DNA of 36,100 nucleotides from Bacteroidetes bacterium OLB9 (GTDB taxonomy: Bacteria; Bacteroidota; Bacteroidia; Chitinophagales; Saprospiraceae), in contig LNBW01000077.1 of the NCBI GenBank assembly GCA_001567255.1, forward strand, positions 1 to 36,100, given 5' to 3'. The notes under the pieces are model-generated. The model was not told the origin of the DNA. It was given only the letters and a program-made list of their open reading frames with translations, and ran no database searches. Numbering within the stretch: the stretch's first letter is position 1; the number at the start of each line of letters is the position of its first letter. A program made the translations under genes and the position numbers. Positions 16,806 through 25,131 of the stretch are shown in pieces.

Positions 16806-19800
16806 CTATTGAGGATTATTTTGAGATTCGAGAATTGGTTGAAACATATCGCCTATCTCCTTTTCAAAAGCAGGATCCTCCACATTTTTTGAATCATCTA
16901 CAATCTCTTTAGCCACCCTAAGCCTTGCTTCATAATCTGTGTTAAAGCTATTGATGGCATCTGGAGATGTTTGATCTTCATAAAATACAATATATTGTAA
17001 AGTCTCCTTTGCTAGTATTCGAAGTTGATTTTTGGCGGATTCAAAATCACCTCCTTCAATCAAAACTTTAATAAATTGTATAATAGATCCATCATAAGGG
17101 AAGTTCATATTCGGAAATACTTCAAAGTACTTATTGGCCATCTCGACAGCTCTCTTTTTATCCCCTAATTTACTCAATTTCGTGGCGGCTCTCATCATGA
17201 TAAGTCTCATGGCCTGAACTTCAGCTAAATAACTTTGATCCACATACAACTTCATTTTGTCAAAGTTACCCCATTTCCACTTATTCATTACATTCTTATA
17301 AACCGCATCTACATCTATACCTCCAAAGCCATAAATACTTGGTAATTGTGATGGTTCTTGATCCATGTAAGGTGAGATTCTAAGTCCTAAACCTTCCATT
17401 TCCATAAAATCGTTTAGACCCAGGAGTTTTGAAGGTTGGCAAGTTATAGCAAAATAGATAGGTCGCTCATAAAAGTTAGAGGCGATGACATCCATAATAG
17501 CAAGCTCGTCCTTAAGAATATATCCGGAACTTTCCGGAAATATAAAAGGAATAAATGGTGCCCATTTTGAAGAGTCAACCATTGTTTCAAATCCTAGTTT
17601 GCTATACTTTTCTTTATCAATCGGCAAGTAAAATCTACGAGAAGTGATGAAGTTATGACCATTGATATTATATTTCGGATCACGAATATTATTTAAAGCT
17701 TCAAAAATGTTCATCGGTGTGGACAGATTTTCTCCTCTTGGATTAACAAAGAAAATTTGGTTTCTATTTTTGCCTCTGTAATCTTCTTCTGTCAAAGTCA
17801 GTTTAATAGGTGGTGAATCATTGACTTTACTTCTCAACTTATTGATATACCAATCCACAGCGATCAAACTGAGGTTGACCACTCGTACATCTCTTCTTAC
17901 ACCTTCCACCTCCTGAGCATACCAAAGCGGATAAGTGTCATTATCGCCATAGGTAAATATGATAGCATTTGGCTGCAAGCTATTGAGGAAATTTGTGGCA
18001 TAATCACGCGATGCTGTTATGTGTTTACGGCTGTGATCATCAAAATTCTCAAAGCCCATAATCACCGGAGCTGATAAGACAACAATGCCTGCAATAGCTG
18101 CTGGTGCAATTCCCTTCATTTTTTTAGATAAGAGTTCGTAGAGCCCTAATACGCCCAGCCCCATCCAGATACAGAAGGTGATGAAAGATCCCACCAGTAC
18201 ATAATCCCGCTCTCTAGGTTCGTTGGGCGGTTGATTAGAGTATATGATGATGCCCAGTCCGGTGATGATAAACAACACCAAAAGGGTAAAGAAATCCTTC
18301 TTACGTTTTCGGTAATGGTAAACCAAACCTAATAAACCAAAAATCAATGGAAGGAAGTAATACTTATTGGCTGACTCATCTAATTTCATGGAATCAGGGA
18401 GTTTATCCATTTTGTAGAGTCTTGCTTCATCTATAGGTGTAATACCCGACATCCAGTTTCCCTTACTTACATCCCACGGGTAGTAGCCTTGATTAGCTGT
18501 TTGTCGTCCGACGAAATTCCACATAAAATATCGAATGTACATCCAATTAATCTGAAAATGGAACAGAAACTGAAGGTTATATCCCATCGTGGGCTTGCCT
18601 TTACTATTTCCATTTAAGGCTTCACGCCACATTCTGTGCAGTTGTTGTCGGCCTGAGTCATTATGTCCGATTCTAGGAAAGAGCATTTCATCTCTAGGAT
18701 CATAGACATATTCAAATTTTTCATCGACCACCTCATATTTGTTGCCTACTCGGCCCCATCTATCTGTTTTTTTGACGTCTTTAGGTTCTGCGTCGTAATG
18801 AGGTCCAGATAAAAGTGGGCGCTCGCCGTATTGCTCTCTATTCAAGTATGGTAATAAACGCATAGCATCACTCGGAACGTTCATATTGATAGGTGTATCC
18901 GTATTAGCCCTGATTACGACCACTCCAACTGTTGAAAAAGCAATCACTATTAAAATAGCAGATACAGCTGCTACTTGTAGTATTTTGCTTGATTTTTTTG
19001 ATGCATAACGCACTGCATAATAACCTAATGCAAAAAGTATCAAAATGGTAGGCACAATGCCTGAGTGAATAGGTAGTCCAAATCCATTCACTAACAATAA
19101 TTCCATTTTTTGCCATAGCGTAGGAATACCAACAATGACTACTTTCATAATGAAAATAATGCCTAATACACCTAAGGCCATAGCCACTAAAGCACCTTTA
19201 AATGTGTGTACTTTATAGTTTTTATAATAAACCAGCAGAGCCACGGCAGGCAGTGTCAGAATACTTAATAAGTGTACACCTACAGACATACCACATGCAA
19301 ACAAACTCAATACTAGCCATCGGTAGGCGGTATCTTCATCCTCTATATAGTAATACTTTGTAGCTGCCCAAAGCGTAAGCATGGTAAACATGGTGGACAT
19401 TGCATAAACTTCTCCTTCTACTGCTGAAAACCAAACAGAAGTTATAAAAGCAGATGAAAGTCCGGCAACTATTCCAGCAAATGCTAGTGCAAGATTCTGT
19501 CCAGTGGTTGTGTCAGATTCACGACCCACAAGTGCTAGCTTTCCAAACATTATGGTTATCCAGGTAACAAACATTGCTGCCAGTGAGGTAGAAATTGCGG
19601 ACATCATATCCACTGCGAAAGCTATATCTGAAGGATTATCAGAAATAAGTGTTGCAACCCAAGCAAATATCCGCCCAATTATAAGAAATAGACCAGCTCC
19701 CGGCGGGTGAACTACCTGGAGTTTGTATGCTCCCAGTACAAACTCTCCACAATCCCAGAGGCTGCCTACCCTTTCTACAGAATTGTAAAATACCACAATA

Positions 19801-19856
19801 GTGATTAAAAAGACAATTAAGCCCGAGATATTAGATAAACGCTTCAAAGACTGCAT
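16806..19856 (-). CDS. DUF2723 (GT117-type) integral membrane glycosyltransferase
   Basis: A 1016-residue protein of the DUF2723 family, which CAZy places in GT117 among GT-C-fold enzymes using lipid-linked sugar donors. The N-terminal half has about ten hydrophobic segments (first at 13-25, then clustered in 60-310 and 510-600). The first extracytoplasmic loop carries WDCGEF (Asp35, Glu38), the acidic pair expected at a GT-C active site. The C-terminal half is soluble, with TPR-like helices near 880-990. It is typical of Bacteroidota, where it is suspected of protein O-glycosylation; the acceptor is not evident here. Full length, no break. It heads a unit with rpiB. Confidence 0.85.
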   Translation of the reverse strand: MQSLKRLSNISGLIVFLITIVVFYNSVERVGSLWDCGEFVLGAYKLQVVHPPGAGLFLIIGRIFAWVATLISDNPSDIAFAVDMMSAISTSLAAMFVTWITIMFGKLALVGRESDTTTGQNLALAFAGIVAGLSSAFITSVWFSAVEGEVYAMSTMFTMLTLWAATKYYYIEDEDTAYRWLVLSLFACGMSVGVHLLSILTLPAVALLVYYKNYKVHTFKGALVAMALGVLGIIFIMKVVIVGIPTLWQKMELLLVNGFGLPIHSGIVPTILILFALGYYAVRYASKKSSKILQVAAVSAILIVIAFSTVGVVVIRANTDTPINMNVPSDAMRLLPYLNREQYGERPLLSGPHYDAEPKDVKKTDRWGRVGNKYEVVDEKFEYVYDPRDEMLFPRIGHNDSGRQQLHRMWREALNGNSKGKPTMGYNLQFLFHFQINWMYIRYFMWNFVGRQTANQGYYPWDVSKGNWMSGITPIDEARLYKMDKLPDSMKLDESANKYYFLPLIFGLLGLVYHYRKRKKDFFTLLVLFIITGLGIIIYSNQPPNEPRERDYVLVGSFITFCIWMGLGVLGLYELLSKKMKGIAPAAIAGIVVLSAPVIMGFENFDDHSRKHITASRDYATNFLNSLQPNAIIFTYGDNDTYPLWYAQEVEGVRRDVRVVNLSLIAVDWYINKLRSKVNDSPPIKLTLTEEDYRGKNRNQIFFVNPRGENLSTPMNIFEALNNIRDPKYNINGHNFITSRRFYLPIDKEKYSKLGFETMVDSSKWAPFIPFIFPESSGYILKDELAIMDVIASNFYERPIYFAITCQPSKLLGLNDFMEMEGLGLRISPYMDQEPSQLPSIYGFGGIDVDAVYKNVMNKWKWGNFDKMKLYVDQSYLAEVQAMRLIMMRAATKLSKLGDKKRAVEMANKYFEVFPNMNFPYDGSIIQFIKVLIEGGDFESAKNQLRILAKETLQYIVFYEDQTSPDAINSFNTDYEARLRVAKEIVDDSKNVEDPAFEKEIGDMFQPILESQNNPQ

Positions 19857-19907
19857 ATTTGTAATTGATTTTTACTGATAATATTTCGTATGTGTCCCAT
19901 AAAAACG

Positions 19908-19915
19908 CAAAAGTA
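19908..19915 (-). promoter_or_regulatory. Bacteroidota -7 box for the DUF2723-rpiB unit
   Basis: On the minus strand TACTTTTG matches TAnnTTTG and lies about 52 nt before the start at 19856, implying a leader of about 45 nt. The region upstream is nearly pure A/T, and no definite -33 TTG can be picked. Confidence 0.45.
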
Positions 19916-20184
19916 ATAAAAAATAATATTATTATATTTATTTATATTTGTATTGACCACACAAATTATTGACTATCAACAACCTCAATATTAAAAAATA
20001 CCCGTTCGAATCCTAAGCTTGCAATACATCCATCAATCTCAATTACGAGTTAGAATTTTGCAACATGAAAAATAAATGTTATATCTAGTTCGGTCCATTT
20101 CTCTTCTTAACAAAAACAAAATTTGAAATCTGAACTATTCCAAATCGAATATAAAAAAATTTAAGTCAAAAGGCTGAAAAGTAA
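19916..20184. other. AT-rich divergent intergenic region
   Basis: The divergent spacer between the DUF2723 gene and the DUF4834 gene is about 400 nt in all. Beyond the two promoter boxes I see no gene, tRNA or clear repeat in it. A TTCGAATCC at 20004-20012 resembles a tRNA T-loop, but the flanking bases do not form the T-stem. Confidence 0.4.
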
Positions 20185-20192
20185 TATATTTG
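20185..20192 (+). promoter_or_regulatory. Bacteroidota -7 box for the DUF4834-rluA-thiL unit
   Basis: TATATTTG matches TAnnTTTG. It is 63 nt before the ATG at 20256. A weak TTAAG stands where the -33 TTG is expected. Confidence 0.45.
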
Positions 20193-20255
20193 CAACTTAA
20201 ATGCCTTCGTTTTCCGAGGCTGAATTATTATATCAAAGTATTATAACATTACAGA

Positions 20256-20423
20256 ATGATTCTTAAATACATTCTTGTTTCGCTGGTGGTGTACTATATT
20301 TATGTCAATTACTTTAGACCACGAATAAATTCTCCTAAAGACCATAAAGAAGTGCACAACACTAAACGTACTTCGTCAAACAATTACAAAGGAGAATATG
20401 TTGATTATGAAGAATTAGATTAA
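20256..20423 (+). CDS. DUF4834-like small membrane protein
   Basis: A 55-codon gene from ATG at 20256 to TAA at 20423. It opens with one hydrophobic helix (ILKYILVSLVVYYIYVNYF), passes through a basic and polar stretch, and ends in the acidic signature GEYVDYEELD. This layout, one short helix followed by a terminal GEYVDYEE-type motif, is what I know of DUF4834 proteins in Bacteroidota, whose function is undescribed. It lies just upstream of the pseudouridine synthase frame, 13 nt before that gene's likely TTG start, so they are probably co-transcribed. A single inner-membrane helix with the tail in the cytoplasm is inferred. Confidence 0.7.
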   Translation: MILKYILVSLVVYYIYVNYFRPRINSPKDHKEVHNTKRTSSNNYKGEYVDYEELD

Positions 20424-20436
20424 CAATTATAGAACT

Positions 20437-21150
20437 TTGGATTTATCATTACTCAATAATCTAAACAAGCGACCTTCATTTGAGGACGATTACTCTATCA
20501 TAGATGAAACGGATGATTTTATAATCATTCATAAAAAGAATGGCATTGCAGTGCAAATCACTGATAAAGAAACGGATGATCTTGAATCCATGCTTAATGC
20601 CAGATTTGGAGAGAAGATCTATGTATTAAACCGGATTGATCAACCTGTAACCGGGCTCGTTATTTTTGCAAAAAACAAAACTTTTGCATCCGCTTTTACT
20701 GAAATGCTCAAAGATAGATCAGTTCGAAAGACCTATCTTGCTATTGTAGCGGGCAACCCAAATAAAGAACCTACAGAACTCAGGCATTATATCAAAAAAT
20801 TACACAACCGAGCGATGACTGCAGATGAACAAATCGACGATAATTTTAAAGAAGCAATACTTGAATATAGACTTGTGCAGTCATTTGATAATTATCATAT
20901 ACTTAAAATAGACCTAAAAACCGGTAGATTTCATCAGATAAGAGCTCAACTAGCTACTGTAGATTTACCAATTAAAGGCGACCTTAAGTATGGTTCAAAA
21001 AGGCCGAACATAGATAGAAGTATCGGTCTGCTATCCTATAAACTAGAGTTTATTCAACCTTTTACTGGCAAAAAACACACATACATCTCGCCCTTACCAA
21101 AAAATGATGTGCTTTGGAACCTTCTTGACAAAACTTTGATCGGTGATTAA
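20437..21150 (+). CDS. RluA-family pseudouridine synthase
   Basis: This enzyme isomerises uridine to pseudouridine in rRNA or tRNA. The 237-residue protein lacks an S4 domain and consists of the catalytic core only. The catalytic Asp68 is in NRIDQPVTG, where most family members have HRLD or HRID, so the motif's first residue is changed but the nucleophile is kept. Other landmarks are VRKTYLAIV, LKTGRFHQIRAQLA and LPIKGDLKYG. The TTG at 20437 is the only usual start codon after an in-frame TAG at 20416; an ATT at 20419 is less likely. The site specificity (RluA, C or D) cannot be told. Confidence 0.88.
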   Translation: MDLSLLNNLNKRPSFEDDYSIIDETDDFIIIHKKNGIAVQITDKETDDLESMLNARFGEKIYVLNRIDQPVTGLVIFAKNKTFASAFTEMLKDRSVRKTYLAIVAGNPNKEPTELRHYIKKLHNRAMTADEQIDDNFKEAILEYRLVQSFDNYHILKIDLKTGRFHQIRAQLATVDLPIKGDLKYGSKRPNIDRSIGLLSYKLEFIQPFTGKKHTYISPLPKNDVLWNLLDKTLIGD

Positions 21151-21172
21151 CCGTTAACTTTTATATTTTAAA

Positions 21173-21178
21173 AAAGGA
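21173..21178 (+). promoter_or_regulatory. Shine-Dalgarno-like site before thiL
   Basis: AAAGGA with the GGA five nt from the thiL ATG at 21184. Such sites are uncommon in Bacteroidota, where most genes here lack one, so this supports the ATG at 21184. Confidence 0.4.
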
Positions 21179-21183
21179 CCTTT

Positions 21184-22230
21184 ATGAGCAACAATACTTA
21201 TTCATCCTTTACAGAAATAAGTACTCTGGGAGAATTTGGACTGATTGATACCCTGGCTAAAGAGAACATCACCCGTCAGCCTTCCACTATCAAAAGTATA
21301 GGTGATGATGCTGCTGTCATCAAAAACGAGCAATCGTTGACGGTCGTATCCACCGATATGCTGGTAGAGGGCATACACTTTGATTTGATGTACACTCCAT
21401 TGAAACATCTAGGTTATAAGGCCGTAGTAGTGAATCTATCGGACATCTACGCTATGAATGCCGAGCCAAAACAAATCACTGTCTCCATTGCTATTTCCAG
21501 TAAATATTCTGTCGAAGCGCTGAGAGAATTGTATGATGGAATATATACAGCCTGTAAGATGTACAATGTGGATCTAGTCGGTGGTGATACCACTTCATCA
21601 CCCAGAGGCATGGTGATAAGTATTACTGCTTTAGGAGAGGTATCACAGGAAGCTGTTGTATATCGCAATGGAGCTAAAAAAGGCGATATTATTTGTGTTA
21701 CTGGCGATCTGGGTGCCGCTTATCTGGGTTTACAAATTCTGGAACGAGAAAAACAAATCTACCTAGAACACCCCGGCATTCAACCTGAACTTGAAAAAAG
21801 CCAGTATCTTATAGAAAGGCAATTGAAGCCAGAGGCCCAGCGAGGAGCGATCGCATATTTTCAAAAATCCAATCTAATACCTACGGCTATGATCGATGTA
21901 TCGGACGGGCTAGCCAGTGAAATTCTGCACATTTGTAAACAATCGGGTGTAGGTGCATTCATTGAGGAAGGCAAAGTGCCCATGCATCCTGATACTGAAA
22001 TGACCGCTATTGAATTTAAGTTAGATCCGATCACCTGCGCCCTACATGGTGGTGAAGATTATGAATTATTATTTACCATAGACGAAAAAGATCTGGACAA
22101 GATTCGATTTATGCCTGAGGTATTCATCATAGGTGAAATAACCGAAAAAGAAGATGGTATCAAATTACACACCACCGGCGGAAATATACATGACATCATA
22201 GCTCAAGGGTGGAATCACTTTAAGTCCTAA
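21184..22230 (+). CDS. thiL: Thiamine-monophosphate kinase
   Basis: ThiL phosphorylates thiamine monophosphate to the active cofactor thiamine diphosphate, the last step of the pathway. The 348-residue protein shows the AIRS/ThiL-fold landmarks: GDDAAVI (40-46), STDMLVEGIHF (56-66), NLSDIYAM (84-91), VGGDTTSS (132-139), a DVSDGLASE motif and HGGEDYELLF near the C-terminus. Complete. No thi riboswitch is visible in the 33-nt gap upstream. It is the last gene of the DUF4834-rluA-thiL unit and ends 7 nt from the convergent FKBP gene. Confidence 0.94.
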   Translation: MSNNTYSSFTEISTLGEFGLIDTLAKENITRQPSTIKSIGDDAAVIKNEQSLTVVSTDMLVEGIHFDLMYTPLKHLGYKAVVVNLSDIYAMNAEPKQITVSIAISSKYSVEALRELYDGIYTACKMYNVDLVGGDTTSSPRGMVISITALGEVSQEAVVYRNGAKKGDIICVTGDLGAAYLGLQILEREKQIYLEHPGIQPELEKSQYLIERQLKPEAQRGAIAYFQKSNLIPTAMIDVSDGLASEILHICKQSGVGAFIEEGKVPMHPDTEMTAIEFKLDPITCALHGGEDYELLFTIDEKDLDKIRFMPEVFIIGEITEKEDGIKLHTTGGNIHDIIAQGWNHFKS

Positions 22231-22237
22231 ATCGCTT

Positions 22238-22675
22238 TTATTTTACGTCCAAAATATGGACATTATAAACTAAATTGGCGTTATGTCGGACACCAAAAGG
22301 TGGGTTTTTTCCAAAACCTAATTCAAAAGGCACATAAATGGATGCTGAGGCGCCTTTTCCTAATAATGAAAGACCATTTTGCAAACCTTTAATTAGGTTG
22401 ATGACAGATACTTCTGTGGGATTGTTTTCTGATCTATCAAAGACTACACCATCCAGATACGTGGCGTCATAATCCATCACTACTATTGAACTTTCTTGTA
22501 TTAACAAGTCGCTACCTAGCTTATCAATATGGATAAAAATGCCAAGCGTGTCAATAGCATTAATACCATTGACTGCTAAAAAGCTTCTAATTTCCTCTTT
22601 GCCGGATAGCTCAGATTTTTGGCATGCCAAAAAGCCAAGTGATAAAAACAAAATAAAATATCCGACTTTTTTCAT
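22238..22675 (-). CDS. FKBP-type peptidyl-prolyl isomerase-like lipoprotein, degenerate active site
   Basis: A 145-residue lipoprotein: signal peptide MKKVGYFILFLSLGFLAC with lipobox LGFLAC (Cys18). It is followed by a short N-terminal segment and an FKBP fold (YLDGVVFDRS, INLIKGLQNGL, LGFGKNPPFG, LVYNVHILDV). Compared with active FKBPs, the Phe-Asp pair survives, but the core Trp is replaced by Leu (LQNGL) and the Tyr of the SRYAYG-type loop is absent. It may therefore be a binding or chaperone paralog rather than an isomerase. It follows the better conserved FKBP gene by 16 nt, which suggests a tandem duplication within one operon. It is probably at the periplasmic face of a membrane. Confidence 0.85.
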   Translation of the reverse strand: MKKVGYFILFLSLGFLACQKSELSGKEEIRSFLAVNGINAIDTLGIFIHIDKLGSDLLIQESSIVVMDYDATYLDGVVFDRSENNPTEVSVINLIKGLQNGLSLLGKGASASIYVPFELGFGKNPPFGVRHNANLVYNVHILDVK

Positions 22676-22691
22676 TAAAATTCAAGAAATT

Positions 22692-23138
22692 TTATTTGAT
22701 CTCTAGCAATTCAATATCAAAGATAAGTACTGCATTAGCTCTCCCTGGTCGTTCACTTTTACCATAAGCATACCTTGATGGAATAAGTAATTTTCCTTTA
22801 CCACCTACTCCAAACTTAGGAATGCCAATTTGCCATCCTTCTATAACGCCATACAGTGGGAATTCGGCTTTGGTACCGGAATCAAACACCACACCATCTG
22901 TAAAATAACCGGTATAATTAGCCACAACAGTATTTGTAATCTTAGGCTTAATATCGGAGCCCGGCACTTCAATAATGTAATAAATGCCTTGCGGTGTTAC
23001 ATTAGCTGTCAGGTTATTATCTTTGAGATATTGCTCGATAATGCTGATATCTTGATCAAATTGTGCTTCCGGACTCAATTCTTTACTACATGATAAAAAC
23101 GTCCAAGATATAGTGAATATAATCAGAAAATACTTCAT
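22692..23138 (-). CDS. FKBP-type peptidyl-prolyl cis-trans isomerase lipoprotein
   Basis: A 148-residue lipoprotein with lipobox TFLSC (Cys17) and a C-terminal FKBP domain. All key active-site residues seen in FKBP12-type enzymes are present in order: Tyr in ANYTGYF, Phe-Asp in VVFDSG, Val-Ile and Trp in GVIEGW, Tyr in SRYAYG, and Phe in LIFDIELL. It probably speeds proline isomerisation during folding of exported proteins in the periplasm. A CATCTTTG sequence (23164-23171, one mismatch to TAnnTTTG) may be its promoter. It is the first gene of a two-gene FKBP unit. Confidence 0.92.
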   Translation of the reverse strand: MKYFLIIFTISWTFLSCSKELSPEAQFDQDISIIEQYLKDNNLTANVTPQGIYYIIEVPGSDIKPKITNTVVANYTGYFTDGVVFDSGTKAEFPLYGVIEGWQIGIPKFGVGGKGKLLIPSRYAYGKSERPGRANAVLIFDIELLEIK

Positions 23139-23247
23139 GGGTAATGTTATTGTAATTAAGGTGCAAAGATGATAACCTTTTATAAAATATCTCTACTAGA
23201 AAGCATAAAAATCATTTTTCAAAAGCTTCTTTTGCAAAAATCGCTTA

Positions 23248-25059
23248 TTAAATGGTATCGCCTCTAAGCCTCCTGAACCGAATCCTGGCTTCCGCCGAAT
23301 AGGTACTTCCACTATAATCCATGAAGAGTTTTTCATATAGTGGCAATGCTTTTTCGGGCTGGTTTAATTGAGTTTCATAAAATTCAGCCAATTCAAAAAT
23401 AGCATCATCTGTTTTGATTTCTTCCGGAAACTTTTCAATGAGCTGTTGGTACATTTCGATCATATCGTCAGTACGTCTGAGTTTTTTGAAAATATGTGCT
23501 TTGGTATATAAAATATCATCTTCGAGTGAATGTCCTGGAAAGACGATATTAATTGAATCCAGTTTACTTAACGCTTGCTGGTATTTATTTTGAAAAGCCA
23601 ATAGATCTGCATCTGCAAACATTTGTAGTGTTGCATGAGTAGTGTCCATGCCCAGATTGTCAAGGATAAACACAGACATATCGATAGCATCATTGGAAAT
23701 CAGTTTTGAGGTAGCACCTTTTAATATTTTGAATTGTTCTTGAGCCCAGGCAAAATCGCCAGTAAAATAAGACAATCGAGCATTGTAATAACGCGCATTC
23801 TCTCCAACCTGACCTTCTTTAAAGTCTTTATCTACCTGGCTAAACAACAAACTAGCTTCCCATCTGTCGCCATTCATCAAGTAATAGTTGCCGAGATTAA
23901 GTTTCACATTTGCCATTACTTCGGGATGCAATCCACCAAAACTTTTTACTTCCTCAAGAATGGCGATGGCTGTATCCAGCTCATTGACGTATAATGCTTC
24001 AAAATCTGCATATTCTTGCATCAGCATAGCCGTCTGGGTGTTCCTACCCATCTCGTCCAAAAAAAGCCGATATTCATTCTTTAAGGATAGCAAATCTTCT
24101 TTTGTATAACTAAAATTTTGAGTCACCTTTGCTTTCTTACTCTTGAGTAGGCCGCGTTTTGCGTCAAGATAGAAACTTGTATTTCGCCCCTTAGTGTTGA
24201 CTACATAAGTATATGCTTCGATAGCTGTATCATAGTCTTTATCCTTATAGAAAATCTCACCAAGTCGATAGACTCTTGCACCATTTTCATCTAACTGGCG
24301 ATCCAGTGCGCGAGCTTGTCGCAATGCTTTTTCATATTCCTTCTTTTGCATAAATGACCACTCCAGTAATTCTCCAAATTGATAAGCATCGGGTTTCTCT
24401 TGAATTTTTTGATATAATTGTTTTTGTAGTTCTGTATAGTCATCCTCACCTAAAAATCGCTGGAGACTAGTCTGAATATTACTGCTGCTATTTTCTTTTT
24501 CTGCTGATATTAGATAATACTTAATCATGTTTTTAACATCTCCCTTTCGACGGTATAAATCAGCGAGATTATAGACAAACATGTTGTCCACATTAATCAA
24601 TTTATTACCTTTAAGATATGTTTCAATGGCCATATCATATTTTGCCAGATTGGTAAAAGTATTGGCTAGATTTATTACTGCTGATGGATCGGGTGCTAGA
24701 CCTTGGATGGCCTTTTTATACTGTGTTTCTGCCTTGTCAATTTCACCCATTCGCTCAAGAAGATTACCATTAGTGACATAAAGTGTAAGGTCATCAGGGT
24801 TGTTTTTCAGTGCTTCACTTACCACCTTTTGTGCCTGATTAAAATCTTTAAGATCCAGCAAGCACTGGATATACATATTGAAATAAGTCTTATTGTGAGG
24901 AGATTCATTGTGAAGAGACCGATAGACCTGTGCCGCTTTTTCGTATTCTCCGGAATTATAATATTGATTAGCCAGCTGATATTTCTGTTGAGCAGACGCA
25001 TCCATTATTATCATACTGAAAAAGAGTGCAACAATCAGCTTTAATGTTGTGTGGTTCAT
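23248..25059 (-). CDS. Exported TPR-repeat protein
   Basis: 603 residues: a signal peptide (MNHTTLKLIVALFFSMIIMDASAQQ) and then TPR repeats along almost the whole length, for example YYNSGEYEKAAQVYRSL, NLLERMGEIDKAETQYKKAI and FYETQLNQPEKALPLYEKLF. Such proteins are protein-protein scaffolds in the periplasm. No enzymatic domain is visible, and the last repeats resemble those of YbgF/BamD-like outer-membrane factors. It is the gene immediately downstream of the metallopeptidase-barrel gene on the same strand (about 70 nt apart), so they may share a transcript. The specific function is unknown. Confidence 0.8.
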   Translation of the reverse strand: MNHTTLKLIVALFFSMIIMDASAQQKYQLANQYYNSGEYEKAAQVYRSLHNESPHNKTYFNMYIQCLLDLKDFNQAQKVVSEALKNNPDDLTLYVTNGNLLERMGEIDKAETQYKKAIQGLAPDPSAVINLANTFTNLAKYDMAIETYLKGNKLINVDNMFVYNLADLYRRKGDVKNMIKYYLISAEKENSSSNIQTSLQRFLGEDDYTELQKQLYQKIQEKPDAYQFGELLEWSFMQKKEYEKALRQARALDRQLDENGARVYRLGEIFYKDKDYDTAIEAYTYVVNTKGRNTSFYLDAKRGLLKSKKAKVTQNFSYTKEDLLSLKNEYRLFLDEMGRNTQTAMLMQEYADFEALYVNELDTAIAILEEVKSFGGLHPEVMANVKLNLGNYYLMNGDRWEASLLFSQVDKDFKEGQVGENARYYNARLSYFTGDFAWAQEQFKILKGATSKLISNDAIDMSVFILDNLGMDTTHATLQMFADADLLAFQNKYQQALSKLDSINIVFPGHSLEDDILYTKAHIFKKLRRTDDMIEMYQQLIEKFPEEIKTDDAIFELAEFYETQLNQPEKALPLYEKLFMDYSGSTYSAEARIRFRRLRGDTI

Positions 25060-25131
25060 GCAGTTATAAAAATATTAACACCAAAATAATAAAACAACGA
25101 TAAAATGATTAATGTTTTGACACATACGTAC

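Noticed and set aside
20004..20012. TTCGAATCC resembling a tRNA T-loop
   Set aside because: The flanks do not pair into a T-stem and no acceptor or anticodon arm is found nearby.
23220..23234. CAAAAG-CTT-CTTTTG inverted repeat after the TPR gene
   Set aside because: Short and AT-rich with a poor T-tract; not convincing as a terminator.
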